Shown: positions 30,031 to 39,602 of the stretch, piece by piece
How positions within the stretch are numbered: position 1 is the stretch's first letter
Layout of the letters: each line of letters starts with the position of its first letter
Source of the DNA: Trichosporon coremiiforme
Lineage: Eukaryota > Basidiomycota > Tremellomycetes > Trichosporonales > Trichosporonaceae
Length of the DNA stretch: 64,000 nucleotides
Reading direction: 5' to 3'
NCBI GenBank assembly: GCA_039545355.1
Contig: BCJJ01000028.1
Coordinates: 372,001 to 436,000 of the forward strand
Notes under the pieces: generated by a model
Databases searched by the model: none
What the model was told of the DNA's origin: nothing
Seen by the model: the letters and a program-made list of their open reading frames with translations, nothing else
Program-made: the position numbers and the translations under genes

Positions 30031-31083
30031 ATGCCCGACGACAACACCCCGCCGTCCCCGCCCGCACCAGCCGAGGTCCCTGCAACTGCTCCCGAGACCG
30101 CCCCCACTCCGGCGCCGTCACCACCATCCGCTTCCACGATATCCGCCCCGGCGGCGAGCCCCGCCCCCGCCCCTTCCCCGAGCCCCGCACCGTCAGCGTC
30201 CTCAGCAGCTACGACTGCCGCCATGGCTGCGCCCGCCGTGCACCACCTCTCACATGCGCCGACGCCGTACCGTGCCTCCTCGCTGCCCCAGCAGCTGAAG
30301 CGGCTAGCGTACGTCGTGTCGCTGATCCTGGGAGGAGGAGCCGTCATCGCCGGCCTGTGGAGCGCCTTCCTCCTGCCTCTGCTGCATGCGACGTACAGCG
30401 CGCGGAACGCGCTCGCCCTGCCCCAGTCGGAACGCTGGGGCCAGCTCGTCGAGAAGCTCAAGGGTATCCGCGAACTCGCCATCTTCCCCGTGCGCAGCGA
30501 GGACGAGACGCGCGCGCTCGTGCGTGCCCACAAGGCCGAGCTGGCTAGCCAAGCCTCCCAGGCCGGTGAGGAGGAGACGGAGGAGAACGAGGGCGAGGAG
30601 GGAGAGAAGGACGAGCGCAAGCTGCTCACCGCGCCTGATGACAGTCCTAAGAGCGCGAGCATCAGCCTCGCCGAGACGGCCGAGGAGAGCGTCGCGCCCC
30701 CGCCGACGACTAGTCAGCTGCACGCCGACCCCAGTGTGCTTGGCCCTGCGCTCCGCGAACTCGCCTCAAGCATGGAGGCGACAGCGACGACCCGCACGTC
30801 CCTCCTCTCCACACTCGAGGGGTACACGTCCGGCCTGCACCGCGAACTGTTCCTCAGCCGCGGCGCCAACTCCTCGCCATGGAGCAAGGGCACGAGCTCC
30901 GTCGGCCTCGGCACGCTCAGCGCTAACCTCGCCAAGGCGGGCGGCAACACGGACTCACCCCTTGGTCTCCCCGCCGCCAAGAGCGAGGAGTGGGACGCTG
31001 TCCGCCGTGAGGTGAGGGCTATCAAGGGCATCCTCCTCAACAGGCGCAACTTTGCGGCGGCGCCGGCCCGGCCTGTCCACTAG
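30031..31083 (+). CDS. Peroxin-17/14-like membrane protein (tentative)
   Basis: Single exon, 350 residues. The N-terminal ~75 residues are almost only Pro, Ala, Ser and Thr. One hydrophobic segment at about residues 93-115 (YVVSLILGGGAVIAGLWSAF) follows a basic patch (LKRLAYV). Then come an acidic stretch (EEETEENEGEEGE) and a C-terminal coiled region ending AVRREVRAIKGILLNRRNF. That terminal motif resembles the end of fungal Pex14/17 docking proteins (EI/V-K-x-IKG-x-LLS-x-RNF), so a role in peroxisomal import docking is suggested, but the Pex14 N-terminal domain is missing. An alternative is an unrelated tail-anchored coiled-coil protein. Confidence 0.6.
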   Translation: MPDDNTPPSPPAPAEVPATAPETAPTPAPSPPSASTISAPAASPAPAPSPSPAPSASSAATTAAMAAPAVHHLSHAPTPYRASSLPQQLKRLAYVVSLILGGGAVIAGLWSAFLLPLLHATYSARNALALPQSERWGQLVEKLKGIRELAIFPVRSEDETRALVRAHKAELASQASQAGEEETEENEGEEGEKDERKLLTAPDDSPKSASISLAETAEESVAPPPTTSQLHADPSVLGPALRELASSMEATATTRTSLLSTLEGYTSGLHRELFLSRGANSSPWSKGTSSVGLGTLSANLAKAGGNTDSPLGLPAAKSEEWDAVRREVRAIKGILLNRRNFAAAPARPVH

Positions 31084-31157
31084 GCATCGACACGCCGGCA
31101 GTTGGAGGATCGCTAGATCCAACCCACCCATTCGCTAGGTTTTCATCATATTCTATC

Positions 31158-31163
31158 ATGCAT
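31158..31163. terminator. Possible 3'-end signal ATGCAT
   Basis: ATGCAT 75 bases after the stop at 31083 and 157 before the convergent SDHAF4 stop (31320); one of the recurrent hexamers. Confidence 0.3.
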
Positions 31164-31319
31164 TGTGTGTAGCGTACAGGTGGGCCGAGGTCATGATGGT
31201 TGCCGACCAGGTGGCGAGTTGGCTCGGCGAAAATGGGACTGTCTGCGCCGATTCTGCGATCTGGGTCTACGCAAATGCATGTCGTGGTTGGTACAACGGG
31301 AAAGTGTGTTGGATAAGGC

Positions 31320-31718
31320 TTAGAAGTCCTGCAATGTCAGCTCGCCTTCGTCGACCACGCTCACGGTCGCGCGTCCGCCGAACTGCCAGTCGGCGTCGCC
31401 AGCAATGAACGGGTCCTGCTTAGGACCCCCGATCTCGCCCGTTTTCGGGTTGACTTCTCCCTCGAACTCGGGCTTGGGGCCCTTACGAAGGTCGCGGTGC
31501 TCGACCTCCTCGGCGGCGGCCTCAAACTCAGCCTCAGTCAGGGGGTCGGCCGTCGGCGCGACCTGGTTCTGGCGGATAAGCTCCTCCATCTCGGCCTGGT
31601 CCTTGGGCGGCAGGGGCAGGGGACCGGGGCGGCCAAAGGAGCCAAAGTCGGAGCGCGCGACGGAGGTCGTGGCGAACGAACGGACGAAAAGCGTATTACG
31701 GAGGACACGGACGAGCAT
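31320..31718 (-). CDS. SDH8: Succinate dehydrogenase assembly factor 4
   Basis: Exons 31718-31365 and 31328-31320 with a 36-bp intron give 120 residues. SDHAF4/Sdh8 is a mitochondrial matrix chaperone that binds flavinated Sdh1 and helps its assembly into complex II. An Arg-rich presequence (MLVRVLRNTLFVRSF) is followed by the DUF1674 signature FEGEVNPKTGEIGGPKQDP and the terminal GDADWQFGGRATDF. The last two residues before the stop, DF, come from a 9-nt final exon. Without splicing the frame reads through 12 extra residues before the same DF ending, and only splicing gives the family's GRVTDF-type end. It is head-to-head with APN1 (187 bases between starts). Confidence 0.88.
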   Translation of the reverse strand: MLVRVLRNTLFVRSFATTSVARSDFGSFGRPGPLPLPPKDQAEMEELIRQNQVAPTADPLTEAEFEAAAEEVEHRDLRKGPKPEFEGEVNPKTGEIGGPKQDPFIAGDADWQFGGRATVSVVDEGELTLQDF

Positions 31719-31905
31719 GGTGACTGTTGCGGAGGAAGGAAGTCGGAGCAGGTCGAAGCCGACTTTCATCTCGCCGCCGAGGCGGAGGCAAATGAGATGA
31801 CATCAGCTTGTCGCCTGTGTTTATTTTGACTTTTGACAACATCGCGTCAAGGTCGTGTCAACCACTTCCCCCACCATTCTCCGTTTCGCACGTGCACTCA
31901 GCAGC
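31719..31905. promoter_or_regulatory. Short divergent promoter SDHAF4/APN1
   Basis: Only 187 bases separate the two ATGs, so both 5' leaders and promoters overlap or abut. No TATA box or E-box is obvious. Confidence 0.4.
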
Positions 31906-33195
31906 ATGCCGGCCCGCAAGCGTGCCGCGTCGACGGCTTCGTCGCTTTCCCCTCCGCCCGCGAAGACGACGAAGAAGAAGACCCCCAAGTCCAAGTTCCC
32001 CGCCGCGATCGACGTCTCGACCCACCCCGCCCGCCAAGGACTGCCGGCTTACCAGTTCCCGACCCCGCACAAGGCGAATGGCGCGATCGTACCGCCTGAC
32101 TACAAGGAGCCTCTCTTCGTCGGCGCGCACGTCTCGATCGCTGGCGGCGTCGCCGGCGCGCTCCTCCGCGCAGGCAAGATGGGCGCAAACGGCCTCGCAA
32201 TGTTCGTGAAAGGGCACCGGACGTGGAAGGCGAAGGCGCTCGAGCCGGAAGCGATCGACGAGTGGAAGAAACTGTTCAAGCCTCAGTCCGAGGGTGGGCT
32301 GGGATATGGACCCGAGCATGTGCTCGTGCACGGCAACTACCTCATCAACCTCGGCAACCCCGACGCGGCCAAGTGGAAGCAGGCGTACGAGTGCTTCCGC
32401 GACGACATCGCGCGGTGCCACCAGCTCGGCATCAAGCTGTACAACTGGCATCCTGGGTCCACCGTCGGCGCGTGCAGCAAGGAGGAGAGCTTTGCGCTCG
32501 TCGCGAAAGCCATCAACCAGGTGCACAAGGACGTGCCCGACGTCGTGACCGTGATTGAGAACATGGCCAACGCGGGCAGCAACATCCTCGGCACTGCTTT
32601 CTCCGATCTTGCCTCGATGATCGAGCTTGTCGAGAACAAGGACCGCGTCCGCGTGTGCCTCGACACGTGCCATCTCTTCGCGGCGGGGTACGACTTCCGC
32701 ACGCCCGAGGCGTACACCTCGATGATGGAGGACTTTGAGAAGACGATTGGGCGCAAGTATCTCGGCGGGATCCACCTGAACGACTCCAAGGGCGAACTCG
32801 GGTGCAACCGCGACCTGCACGAGAACATTGGGCTTGGCTGCATAGGCCTCAGTGGGTTCCGGAACCTGATGCGCGACTCAGCCATGGCGGGCATTCCAAT
32901 GGTGCTCGAGACGCCGAGTGGGCCGGCCAAGTCGGTCGAGGACGGCGAGCTCGACATATGGACGAAGGAGGTCGGGCTCCTGTATGAGATCCAGCGGATT
33001 GAGGATGAGGAATGGACGGAGGAGAAGGAGAAGGAAGTGACGGACAGGTGGAGGCAGGAGCGCAACGCCATCAACCCGCCGAAGGAGAAGGGAAAGCCGC
33101 CGCCAAAGAAGAAGGCGCCGGCTAAGAAACCCGCAAAGAAGAGGGGGAAGAAGGAAGAGACTGAGTCTGAGTCCGAAGCCGACTTTAGCGACTAG
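31906..33195 (+). CDS. APN1: AP endonuclease, endonuclease IV family
   Basis: Single exon, 429 residues. Apn1 cleaves DNA 5' of abasic sites and removes 3'-blocking groups in base-excision repair. The TIM-barrel fold with three Zn ions is fully marked: VGAHVSIAGG, FVKGHRTW, VLVHGNYLINLGNPD, YNWHPGS, TVIENMANAG, VCLDTCHLFAAGYD, GGIHLNDSKGELG and VLETPSG. Both ends carry Lys-rich tails (N-terminal PAKTTKKKTPKSK, C-terminal KKKAPAKKPAKKRGKK), which fit nuclear import; the N-terminus also has residues expected of a weak organelle signal. ATG 31906 is the first ATG of the frame. All metal-binding motifs are intact. Confidence 0.95.
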   Translation: MPARKRAASTASSLSPPPAKTTKKKTPKSKFPAAIDVSTHPARQGLPAYQFPTPHKANGAIVPPDYKEPLFVGAHVSIAGGVAGALLRAGKMGANGLAMFVKGHRTWKAKALEPEAIDEWKKLFKPQSEGGLGYGPEHVLVHGNYLINLGNPDAAKWKQAYECFRDDIARCHQLGIKLYNWHPGSTVGACSKEESFALVAKAINQVHKDVPDVVTVIENMANAGSNILGTAFSDLASMIELVENKDRVRVCLDTCHLFAAGYDFRTPEAYTSMMEDFEKTIGRKYLGGIHLNDSKGELGCNRDLHENIGLGCIGLSGFRNLMRDSAMAGIPMVLETPSGPAKSVEDGELDIWTKEVGLLYEIQRIEDEEWTEEKEKEVTDRWRQERNAINPPKEKGKPPPKKKAPAKKPAKKRGKKEETESESEADFSD

Positions 33196-33258
33196 ACGTA
33201 AGCCAACAGTACAATGTCTGCAGCCATACAGTCAACCGTGTAAATGTACATGTGTAAG

Positions 33259-33264
33259 ATGCAT
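33259..33264. terminator. Possible shared 3'-end signal ATGCAT
   Basis: ATGCAT between the convergent stops of APN1 (33195) and the LYR protein gene (33294). Confidence 0.3.
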
Positions 33265-33293
33265 ATGACGTGATGCTCTATCTCCTCTACTCT

Positions 33294-34196
33294 CTATCGG
33301 CACTCCTCCCATGTTCCCTTAACCCACTGACCAGCCTTGGTCTGCCGGACCCAGCCCAGCTGGTCCCATAACCGCTTGTACACTCTCGTGAGCATTCTCG
33401 GCGTGATGGTTGTCGCCGGCCCCCATGTCTGCGGGTTCTCTCTCGTGTGCGCCGGCCGTGGGCGCGGATACGGGTCTGGGGGGGAACCTCTCCTCCTCTG
33501 TCTCGGATACACCGCCCTCAGCGAGGCCGGGAGGTTCTCAAACGTCTGCAAGCTCCTCGTGTCGACGGGCTCATTGCGTGTTGGCGGTGCGTCTCCTCTC
33601 TGTCGGCGCGGCATTGGGAGCTCGAACCCCGGTCCCTCCAGTCCAGCGAGCGTGCGCAGACTCTCCGCAACCCCCTTGCCCTCCCAGCCCGTCCTGGCGC
33701 CACCCTTGATCGTGAGCGGAACAGTCGTGATCGAGTCCCACTCCCTTTCCCATTTCCGCTTCGCCTCGCGCTCAACCTCTTTCGGGTGTTTCTCCGTTCT
33801 CGCCCTACTCGGTTTCAGATCGCCGCCCTTGACCTTGGTCAATGGCTTGAGGGGCGGGGGAACCGGTTGCAGTGTCCTTGGCGGAAATCGTGGCGCCTCA
33901 GCCCAGACTTTCGGGTTAAAGTGCGACGAGAGCGTGATGTTCTTGATCAGGTGCCAGCGCACACTGCCGCCTTGGCCGTAGGAGTAGTTCAGGAGCCGCT
34001 CGAGTGCATGCGGGTGGCACGCGACCGCCGCGCGGAGTTGCCGAAGAGCCTTCGAAGCCTGCTTATCTTTCGACTCGCGGAGATAGGTTCGGAACTCGGG
34101 CACGAGAACAGACCACACGTGCGGGTCCGGGAGGTAGCGGAGGTTCTTGAGGTAGCGGCGGTAGAGCTGCCGCGGAGTCGTGACTGTTGCCGACAT
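33294..34196 (-). CDS. LYR-motif protein, Cup1-like
   Basis: Single exon, 300 residues from ATG 34196 (GCGCCATGTCGG). Residues ~10-40 read TTPRQLYRRYLKNLRYLPD, the LYR tripeptide and following Arg/Phe-rich helices of the complex-1 LYR family, with EFRTYLRE after it. LYR proteins are mitochondrial and bind acyl-ACP and iron-sulfur delivery factors. The protein is much longer than classic LYRMs, with a basic Pro-rich middle and a second block near the C-terminus (VYKRLWDQLGWVRQTKAGQW), as in the fungal Cup1-like LYR proteins; that subclass assignment is tentative. Sequence upstream of 34196 stays open but has no ATG. It is head-to-head with the Tim17-like gene. Confidence 0.7.
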   Translation of the reverse strand: MSATVTTPRQLYRRYLKNLRYLPDPHVWSVLVPEFRTYLRESKDKQASKALRQLRAAVACHPHALERLLNYSYGQGGSVRWHLIKNITLSSHFNPKVWAEAPRFPPRTLQPVPPPLKPLTKVKGGDLKPSRARTEKHPKEVEREAKRKWEREWDSITTVPLTIKGGARTGWEGKGVAESLRTLAGLEGPGFELPMPRRQRGDAPPTRNEPVDTRSLQTFENLPASLRAVYPRQRRRGSPPDPYPRPRPAHTRENPQTWGPATTITPRMLTRVYKRLWDQLGWVRQTKAGQWVKGTWEECR

Positions 34197-34601
34197 GGCG
34201 CCCGTTTCCGACGTCGCCACTCTTCGATCGGAGTTTTCGGAAGAGGAAGAAGTGAGGAGGATGCCGGAGCTGTCGGCGCTGTCGAAGTCGTCGTAGTTGT
34301 CGCGCAAGGTGTTGTCGTGACGTAAGTTGCTGACGGTGGACCAGCTCTTGAACTTCTGGGCTCGACGATAATATAGACCACGTGACTCGCCACACGGCGG
34401 CGGATGTGCCTGAATGTCGTTCGCCTGGGTGGCCGCGCGGCCGGATTTTGATGTCCACCAATGGTCTTTTCCTGTATTGACACGGGCGACAACTTGGACG
34501 AACGCTGAGTCCGGCCTTCCTCATCTCATACTTCTCTCACATCTCTCTCACACCTTCTCGCTCACACCCTTTTGTCCTCGTCCGACACCGACTCAACCGC
34601 C
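34197..34601. promoter_or_regulatory. Divergent promoter LYR protein/Tim17-like with an E-box
   Basis: 405 bases between start codons. CCACGTGA at 34378-34385 lies 183 bases from the LYR start and 218 from the Tim17-like start; it is a near match to the TCACGTGA element seen elsewhere in the window. Confidence 0.4.
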
Positions 34602-35466
34602 ATGACGAGCGAAGCCGGCCCGTCCACGCCGCGGCCGCGCGTCGAGGTATCCTCCTCCTCCTCGGGCCTGCAAGTCTCGACCGACCGCTTGGGCGAACGG
34701 AAATCATACAATCTGCGGCTACCGAGCAACCTGGTGTGGCTGGCGCCGAGTGCGGCCATGATCGGGTTTTTCATCGGCGCGAAGCGGGGCGGGGACAAGG
34801 CGCGACTCCGTTTCCTCGCCGAGAACGCCCACAGGGCTCCGAAGACAGTGCAGGGCTGGTACTTCTACACGAAGACGAGGAATTACCGCGTCATGCTGCA
34901 GGGCCTCAAGACTGGTTCCAAGTACGCGTTGAACTTCGGAGGAGCTGTTGCCGCGTTCGTCATCGCTGAGGAGGGAGCAGGGTGGTTGAGGGAGAGACTC
35001 GAGCCGCCAACACGACCGAATCCGAATCAGGACAGATACAGCTGGAGAAGGGGACCAGTACACGTCGCCGACGGGGCTGTGGCTGGTGGATCTTTGGCCG
35101 CTATCGCGGGTCTTGCATGTGAGTGTACGAGAGAATGGGTGACAACTGCGCCGGAGGGAATCATTTAGCTGACGGCCAGTCCGCTTACCGAACCCGCTCC
35201 TGATCCAGGGTGTCGTCATCTCGACTCTGATGGGAGGACTCATGTCCGGTCTGCAGCACGTGCAAGACGACCTGTACCCGGAGGCCAAGTTCGAGCAAGC
35301 GGCAAAGGAGGCCGTGAACGAGGTCGCCGCCAGGGACCTCGACGGAGCTAACGAGAGGAACAAGCAGCCGATGCCGGAAGCCGTGCCGGAACTGGGAGGG
35401 CTGGGGGGGCTCGGTGCCGTGCCGCAGCAACAAGCACAGGCGAACAAGTGGTGGTCGTGGAAGTAA
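34602..35466 (+). CDS. Tim17/Tim22/Tim23-like membrane protein (tentative)
   Basis: Exons 34602-35118 and 35180-35466 (61-bp intron) give 267 residues. Several short hydrophobic, Gly/Ala-rich segments are seen: APSAAMIGFFIGAKRGG, GSKYALNFGGAVAAFVIAEE, AVAGGSLAAIAGLAF and VVISTLMGGLMSGLQHV. Spacing with GxxxG-like Gly patterns resembles the four helices of the Tim17/22/23/Pmp24 superfamily, so a mitochondrial or peroxisomal membrane is likely. The C-terminus is hydrophilic with a Gln/Gly-rich end. Splicing restores LAFRLPNPLLIQ. Family membership is inferred from the helix pattern, not from a decisive motif. Confidence 0.65.
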
Positions 35467-35489
35467 TGCATTTCATCATAGACATTAGG

Positions 35490-37155
35490 TTACCATGTCT
35501 GGCCCATGCCGTTCAGAATCTTCTCGATCAGAGCCCGCTTCATGTACTGTTCTCGAGCGAGCTGCCGGACCGCCTTCAGGTATCGGTCCAGGTCGATGCG
35601 CTCCGCATCAAGCGCGCGCGTCAGGTGGTAGATCGTGTCGCTGAGCGCATTGTCCTCGGCAACGAGATCTATGAGTCTGCATGTTAGCTCAGCACAGCGG
35701 GATCGTAGCTCACTGGTTATGCGCAATGCTGATGCCGCACACGACCTCGTCGACTGAGACCTCGCCGCGGCGCTCGAGGTCGACAACGCGTTCCTCGCCC
35801 TTGCTGACGACGTCGGACATCTTCTCGACCACCACATCGCACACCTTCTTCACCGCCTCGAGGCGCGCCATCTCGTCCCTGATTGCTGGCTCGCCGGAAG
35901 CGAGATCCTCTCTCCGTTCCAGGAGCGCTTGGCGCTGCGATTCCAGGTCGTGCTTCAGTGCCGGAAGGGCTGCGTTCAGGTGCGGCTGAAGGATCGCGTG
36001 CAGGTGGATCAGAGAGGGTGGAGGGGGCTTTGGCGGAGCAGCTGGCGGCGTGTCGTCGGGAAGGTCTGTTGTCTCGTTGTTCGGAGACGAAAGGAGATCT
36101 TGCCGCGGTGCTGGGACTGATAAGCTTGGCTGAGGTTGGGGCGGTGGCGGCTGCTGGTGGGGTTGCTGGGGTTGTTGAGGAAGATACGGCAGTTGCTGAT
36201 GTGGGGTTACTGGAAGGTGTTGGTATCCATACTGAGACTGCTGGTGTTGAGGCGGATAAGGCTGCTGATAAGGGGCTTGGGGTGGCTGGGGAGGTTGAGG
36301 CGGACCCGAGTGCTGAGCGCGGACGGGAGATTGTGGGTGAACAGGCGACTGAGGTGCCGGAGAGTAGTGCTGCTGTTGCTGCTGAGGAGCAAAGTTAAGA
36401 GGCGGCGGCGGGGACATGCTCGCCCGATACTGCGGGAACGGCCGATTCGGGACTGGCGGCGCATGACCCTCCGGCTGAGCTGGCTGAGCATTCAGCGGTG
36501 GCGGCGACATGCCCGGTCGCGACGGTACCGGTGGAGAACCCGGATCCATCGATCCCGACCGACTCGGCTGGTGGCTCGGCTGGTATTGCGGCAAGACTTC
36601 TCTCGGTGGCTGGGGCGGGGCAGGTTGTTGGATCGGGGGCGGTGTCGACATGGACGACTGCCGTGACGGTGTCGGCGTCGGTCCGGGTGGCTTGGCATAC
36701 ACAGGCGGCTGGCGGGAGAAGACCTCGATCATCTTGATGATAAAGGTCTGCAGCTGCCTGTCCTGCCACCACTCCTGCGCGACCGTGATCCTACCGCCCG
36801 GGTCGACCTCGCGGCCCTTGCGGACCCCCATGTCCTTGGTGGGCACAACGAAGGCCATCGGAGGCGCCTGCGGGTACTCGTGCGGCAGCCATATGGCTAC
36901 GGGGATCTGGTACGTGTTGCCTTTGTACGGTGTCGGGAGTGTTCCATGGAGCTGCAGCAGCAGCGACGTCTGACCAGAGTCGAACGCTGATGTCAGTTAA
37001 CTTGAGCGCAAAGCTAACTCACTGAAGGCATCTGTCCGGACGGCGAGGGAGCGGTATTTCCTGAGGATATCGAGGACCTCTGTGAGGGTGCGATCCCTCG
37101 CGGGGTATGGCCGGAGAACGGACTTGAGCCAGTCTCTGGTGGCGTCGAGGGACAT
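35490..37155 (-). CDS. VPS23: ESCRT-I subunit Vps23/TSG101
   Basis: Exons 37155-37023, 36986-35714 and 35676-35490 give 530 residues. Vps23 binds ubiquitinated cargo and starts multivesicular-body sorting; in fungi it also serves the Rim/Pal pH pathway. An N-terminal UEV domain (residues ~5-150) shows the splice-restored AFTFDSGQTSLLLQLHGT, YKGNTYQIPVAIWLPHEYP and the absent catalytic Cys typical of UEVs. A long Pro/Gln-rich linker follows (~160-380), then a coiled stalk and the C-terminal steadiness box LIDLVAEDNALSDTIYHL...LDRYLKAVRQLAREQYMKRAL. Introns are 36 and 37 bp. It ends only 23 bases from the convergent Tim17-like gene and is head-to-head with the ArfGAP gene. Confidence 0.93.
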
Positions 37156-37351
37156 GGGCGGGGGAGATGGAAAGGAGGACGATGCAATGCGAGATGTGAT
37201 GTCGGTTGTCTCTTCCCCGCATTCACGGCCACGATCGATCATGTCATAGCTCGCTGTCGGCTCATCCCCGGATAAACGGATGCAAACCATGCCCTTGCCC
37301 GAGTCCTTCTGCCTCGTCATCAGAACCAGACAACCTGTAACCACAACAATC
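37156..37351. promoter_or_regulatory. Short divergent promoter VPS23/ArfGAP
   Basis: 196 bases separate the two start codons. Both proteins act in membrane traffic, so shared control is plausible but not shown. Confidence 0.4.
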
Positions 37352-38449
37352 ATGTCCCAGCGACAAGGTGAGCTGCCAGCGATGCATATGAGCTGACAGG
37401 CAGACAAGGCTACGACGGAGCGGAACGCGCGCATCTTGCGCGAGCTCGTGCGCCAGCCCGACAACAAGGCGTGCGCCGACTGTCGCAAGAACGACGCGCG
37501 ATGGGCATCCTGGAACCTCGGCGTGTACCTCTGCATTCGGTGCTCGGGTATTCACCGCAGCATGGGCACGCACATCTCCAAGGTCAAGAGTATCGACCTC
37601 GACATGTGGACGCCGGAGCAGATGGAGAACATCCAGAAGTGGGGCAACAAGCGCGCGAACGCGTACTGGGAGCGCCACTTGAAGCCGGGCCACATTCCGC
37701 CCGAGCAGTGAGTCAGGCTGTACTTACCGGTAACTGACGACAGCAAAATCGAGTCCTTCATTAGGTCCAAGTACGAGTCGAGGCGCTGGGCGATGGAGGG
37801 CCCTCCTCCCAGGGACCCTAGCGTTCTGGACGGTGGCGTGCCGACCGCGACGCAGACATCAGCGCCGGCTGCTCCGCAGGCGACGTCCCCGCCGCCTCAG
37901 CAGCACCAGCAGCAGCAGAGGCAGGCGCACCCGCTCCTGTCGCGGCAGCAGAAGACTTCTCCTGCCTCCGCATCCGCGCCGGCGGCGGCTCCTGCTCCGG
38001 CGCCGATCGTCGACATCTTCGGTGACTCACAGCCGACCGCCCCCCCTGGCCCTGCTCAGACCTCGGCCCCGGCCCAGCCTCAACAGCCCCAGCAGCCCGC
38101 CGCGAACATGTTCGACCTTGACTTCCGTCCGCCATCGAACCCGCGCCCGCAGAGCAACAAGGACGACATCATGTCACTGTTCAACAAGCCTACGCCGACG
38201 ACCTCGGCCCCAGGTGGAGGCGGCTTCTTCGCGGCCACCACGCAGTCCCCCCCGCCTCAGGCTAACCCGTACGCGTCCTGGAACGGCGGCATCACGAGCT
38301 CGGCCCCGCCCCAGTCTCAGGTGCAGATGAACACGGCCCCAGTGCCCACCTGGGAAGCCAACCCGTGGGCCCAGCCTGCTCCCCAGCAGCAGCAGCCCCC
38401 CGCGCCTAAGAAGGACGACCGCGACCCGTTTGCGAACCTCTGGGACTAG
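37352..38449 (+). CDS. ArfGAP domain protein (SMAP/Age2-like)
   Basis: Exons 37352-37367, 37404-37707 and 37744-38449 give 341 residues; both introns are 36 bp. ArfGAPs switch off Arf GTPases on Golgi and endosome membranes. The zinc finger is complete: CADC...WNLGVYLCIRC (C-x2-C-x16-C-x2-C) with the catalytic Arg in GIHRSMGTHISKV, then LDMWTPEQM, and over the second splice PEHKIESFIRSKYESRRW. The rest is Pro/Gln-rich with NPYASW- and DPFANLW-type short motifs, the latter like adaptor or EH-domain ligands. The 16-nt first exon (MSQRQ) is inferred from the intron's second AG; using the first AG would break the frame. Confidence 0.9.
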
Positions 38450-38517
38450 AAATAGTTAGTTTAGACACCCCGCACTCACTCAGAAGTGCAACATATCCGT
38501 CCTTTGGGCTATAATTC

Positions 38518-38523
38518 ATGCAT
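38518..38523. terminator. Possible shared 3'-end signal ATGCAT
   Basis: ATGCAT between the convergent stops of the ArfGAP gene (38449) and CIA30 (38559). Confidence 0.3.
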
Positions 38524-38558
38524 TGGTCTGATTAGATAACTGCTTTTGCTGGTGCGGC

Positions 38559-39602
38559 CTACTCGTCCTCCGGGTTCCACCTGACGGCGTCGACCTTGCG
38601 AATGCAGAGCTCGTAGTACCCCTCGCTCTGGATGTCGGTGGACAGGTCCTCGCTGGCGGGTGCGCCGCCGCCGACCTTGTGGTACTTGCTCTTCGGAGCC
38701 TCCAACTCGGCCTCGAGCGCGGCGGGGGCCTCGTTCTCGGCACTCCTTCCTCCGCCGAGGAGCGCAAAGCCGATGGTGCGAATCTTGTTCTGCATCATCT
38801 TGATCTGCTTCTCGCTCGTCTGCCCTGAGTTGGTGAGCACGAACCCATCGAGCGGAAGGTGGACCGTCGTAAAGTTGAGTCCCGTGCACTTGAGCGGGCT
38901 CATCGGCGTCGGTTCCTTCGACGCATACTCGGAGGGCAGGTCGAGACGGTGCTGGAACAGATCGGAACGGACGGGACCGTCGGTCTGCAGGTTGCAGACC
39001 CAGCGCGAGCGCCAGGCGTCCCACCCCCTGTACGCGAGCTCGACACGCAGATGCGTGTACCGGTCGAGGTCCCAGGTCTCCTCGCCCATGAGCGTCTGCC
39101 GCTTGCGGTTGCGGAATGCGGCGTAACCTGTTCTGATTTTGCCCCTGTGCTCGACGGGGACGTTCAGAGACAGGATGCCGTGGAAGGACGCGTGCGACGG
39201 CTGGCCCTTCTCCTCATGCTGGGCCTGGGCAGAGTACGCGCCGCCAGAAGGACCCGTGTCGTCAGCGGCACTGCCGGCAGACGAGGGGAGCTGCGCAACA
39301 CTGTCAGAGTCCGTGTTCGCAATCTCGCCGAGGTTGTAGCCCTGGTCCGAGACCTGGGTGAAGACACACGTCGATTGGCCGCCAATGTCGAGGTCGCTGC
39401 CCAGGGCAAAGTCGCCGACCTCATTCACGGGGGGAGAGTCCGCCGTGAAGGAGAAAATGGGGAGAGCACCGCTGTGCGGGTCCGGGTTCATGCGGAGCAC
39501 TGCCGAGGTCATCAGCTGACGACTCGAAGCGGACCACATACCCTTGCCTGTGTTGCGCTTGAGGCCCTCGAGGGAGCGGTTCAGGCGCTGTGCGAACGAC
39601 AT
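38559..39602 (-). CDS. CIA30: Complex I intermediate-associated protein 30 (NDUFAF1/CIA30)
   Basis: Single exon, 347 residues from ATG 39602 (CGCACAGCG... side, context ACCATGTCGT). CIA30 binds a membrane-arm intermediate of NADH:ubiquinone oxidoreductase in mitochondria and leaves before the complex is complete. The jelly-roll domain (about 110-335) contains FHGILSLNVPVEHRGKIRTGYAAFRN, split here as FHGILSLNVP and GYAAFRN, followed by WDLDRYTHLRVELAYRG, WVCNLQTDGP, LPLDGFVLTNSG and IGFALLGG, the strands of the family. A 25-residue basic N-terminus may be the presequence. It implies an organism that keeps complex I, unlike Saccharomyces. Confidence 0.88.
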   Translation of the reverse strand: MSFAQRLNRSLEGLKRNTGKGMWSASSRQLMTSAVLRMNPDPHSGALPIFSFTADSPPVNEVGDFALGSDLDIGGQSTCVFTQVSDQGYNLGEIANTDSDSVAQLPSSAGSAADDTGPSGGAYSAQAQHEEKGQPSHASFHGILSLNVPVEHRGKIRTGYAAFRNRKRQTLMGEETWDLDRYTHLRVELAYRGWDAWRSRWVCNLQTDGPVRSDLFQHRLDLPSEYASKEPTPMSPLKCTGLNFTTVHLPLDGFVLTNSGQTSEKQIKMMQNKIRTIGFALLGGGRSAENEAPAALEAELEAPKSKYHKVGGGAPASEDLSTDIQSEGYYELCIRKVDAVRWNPEDE

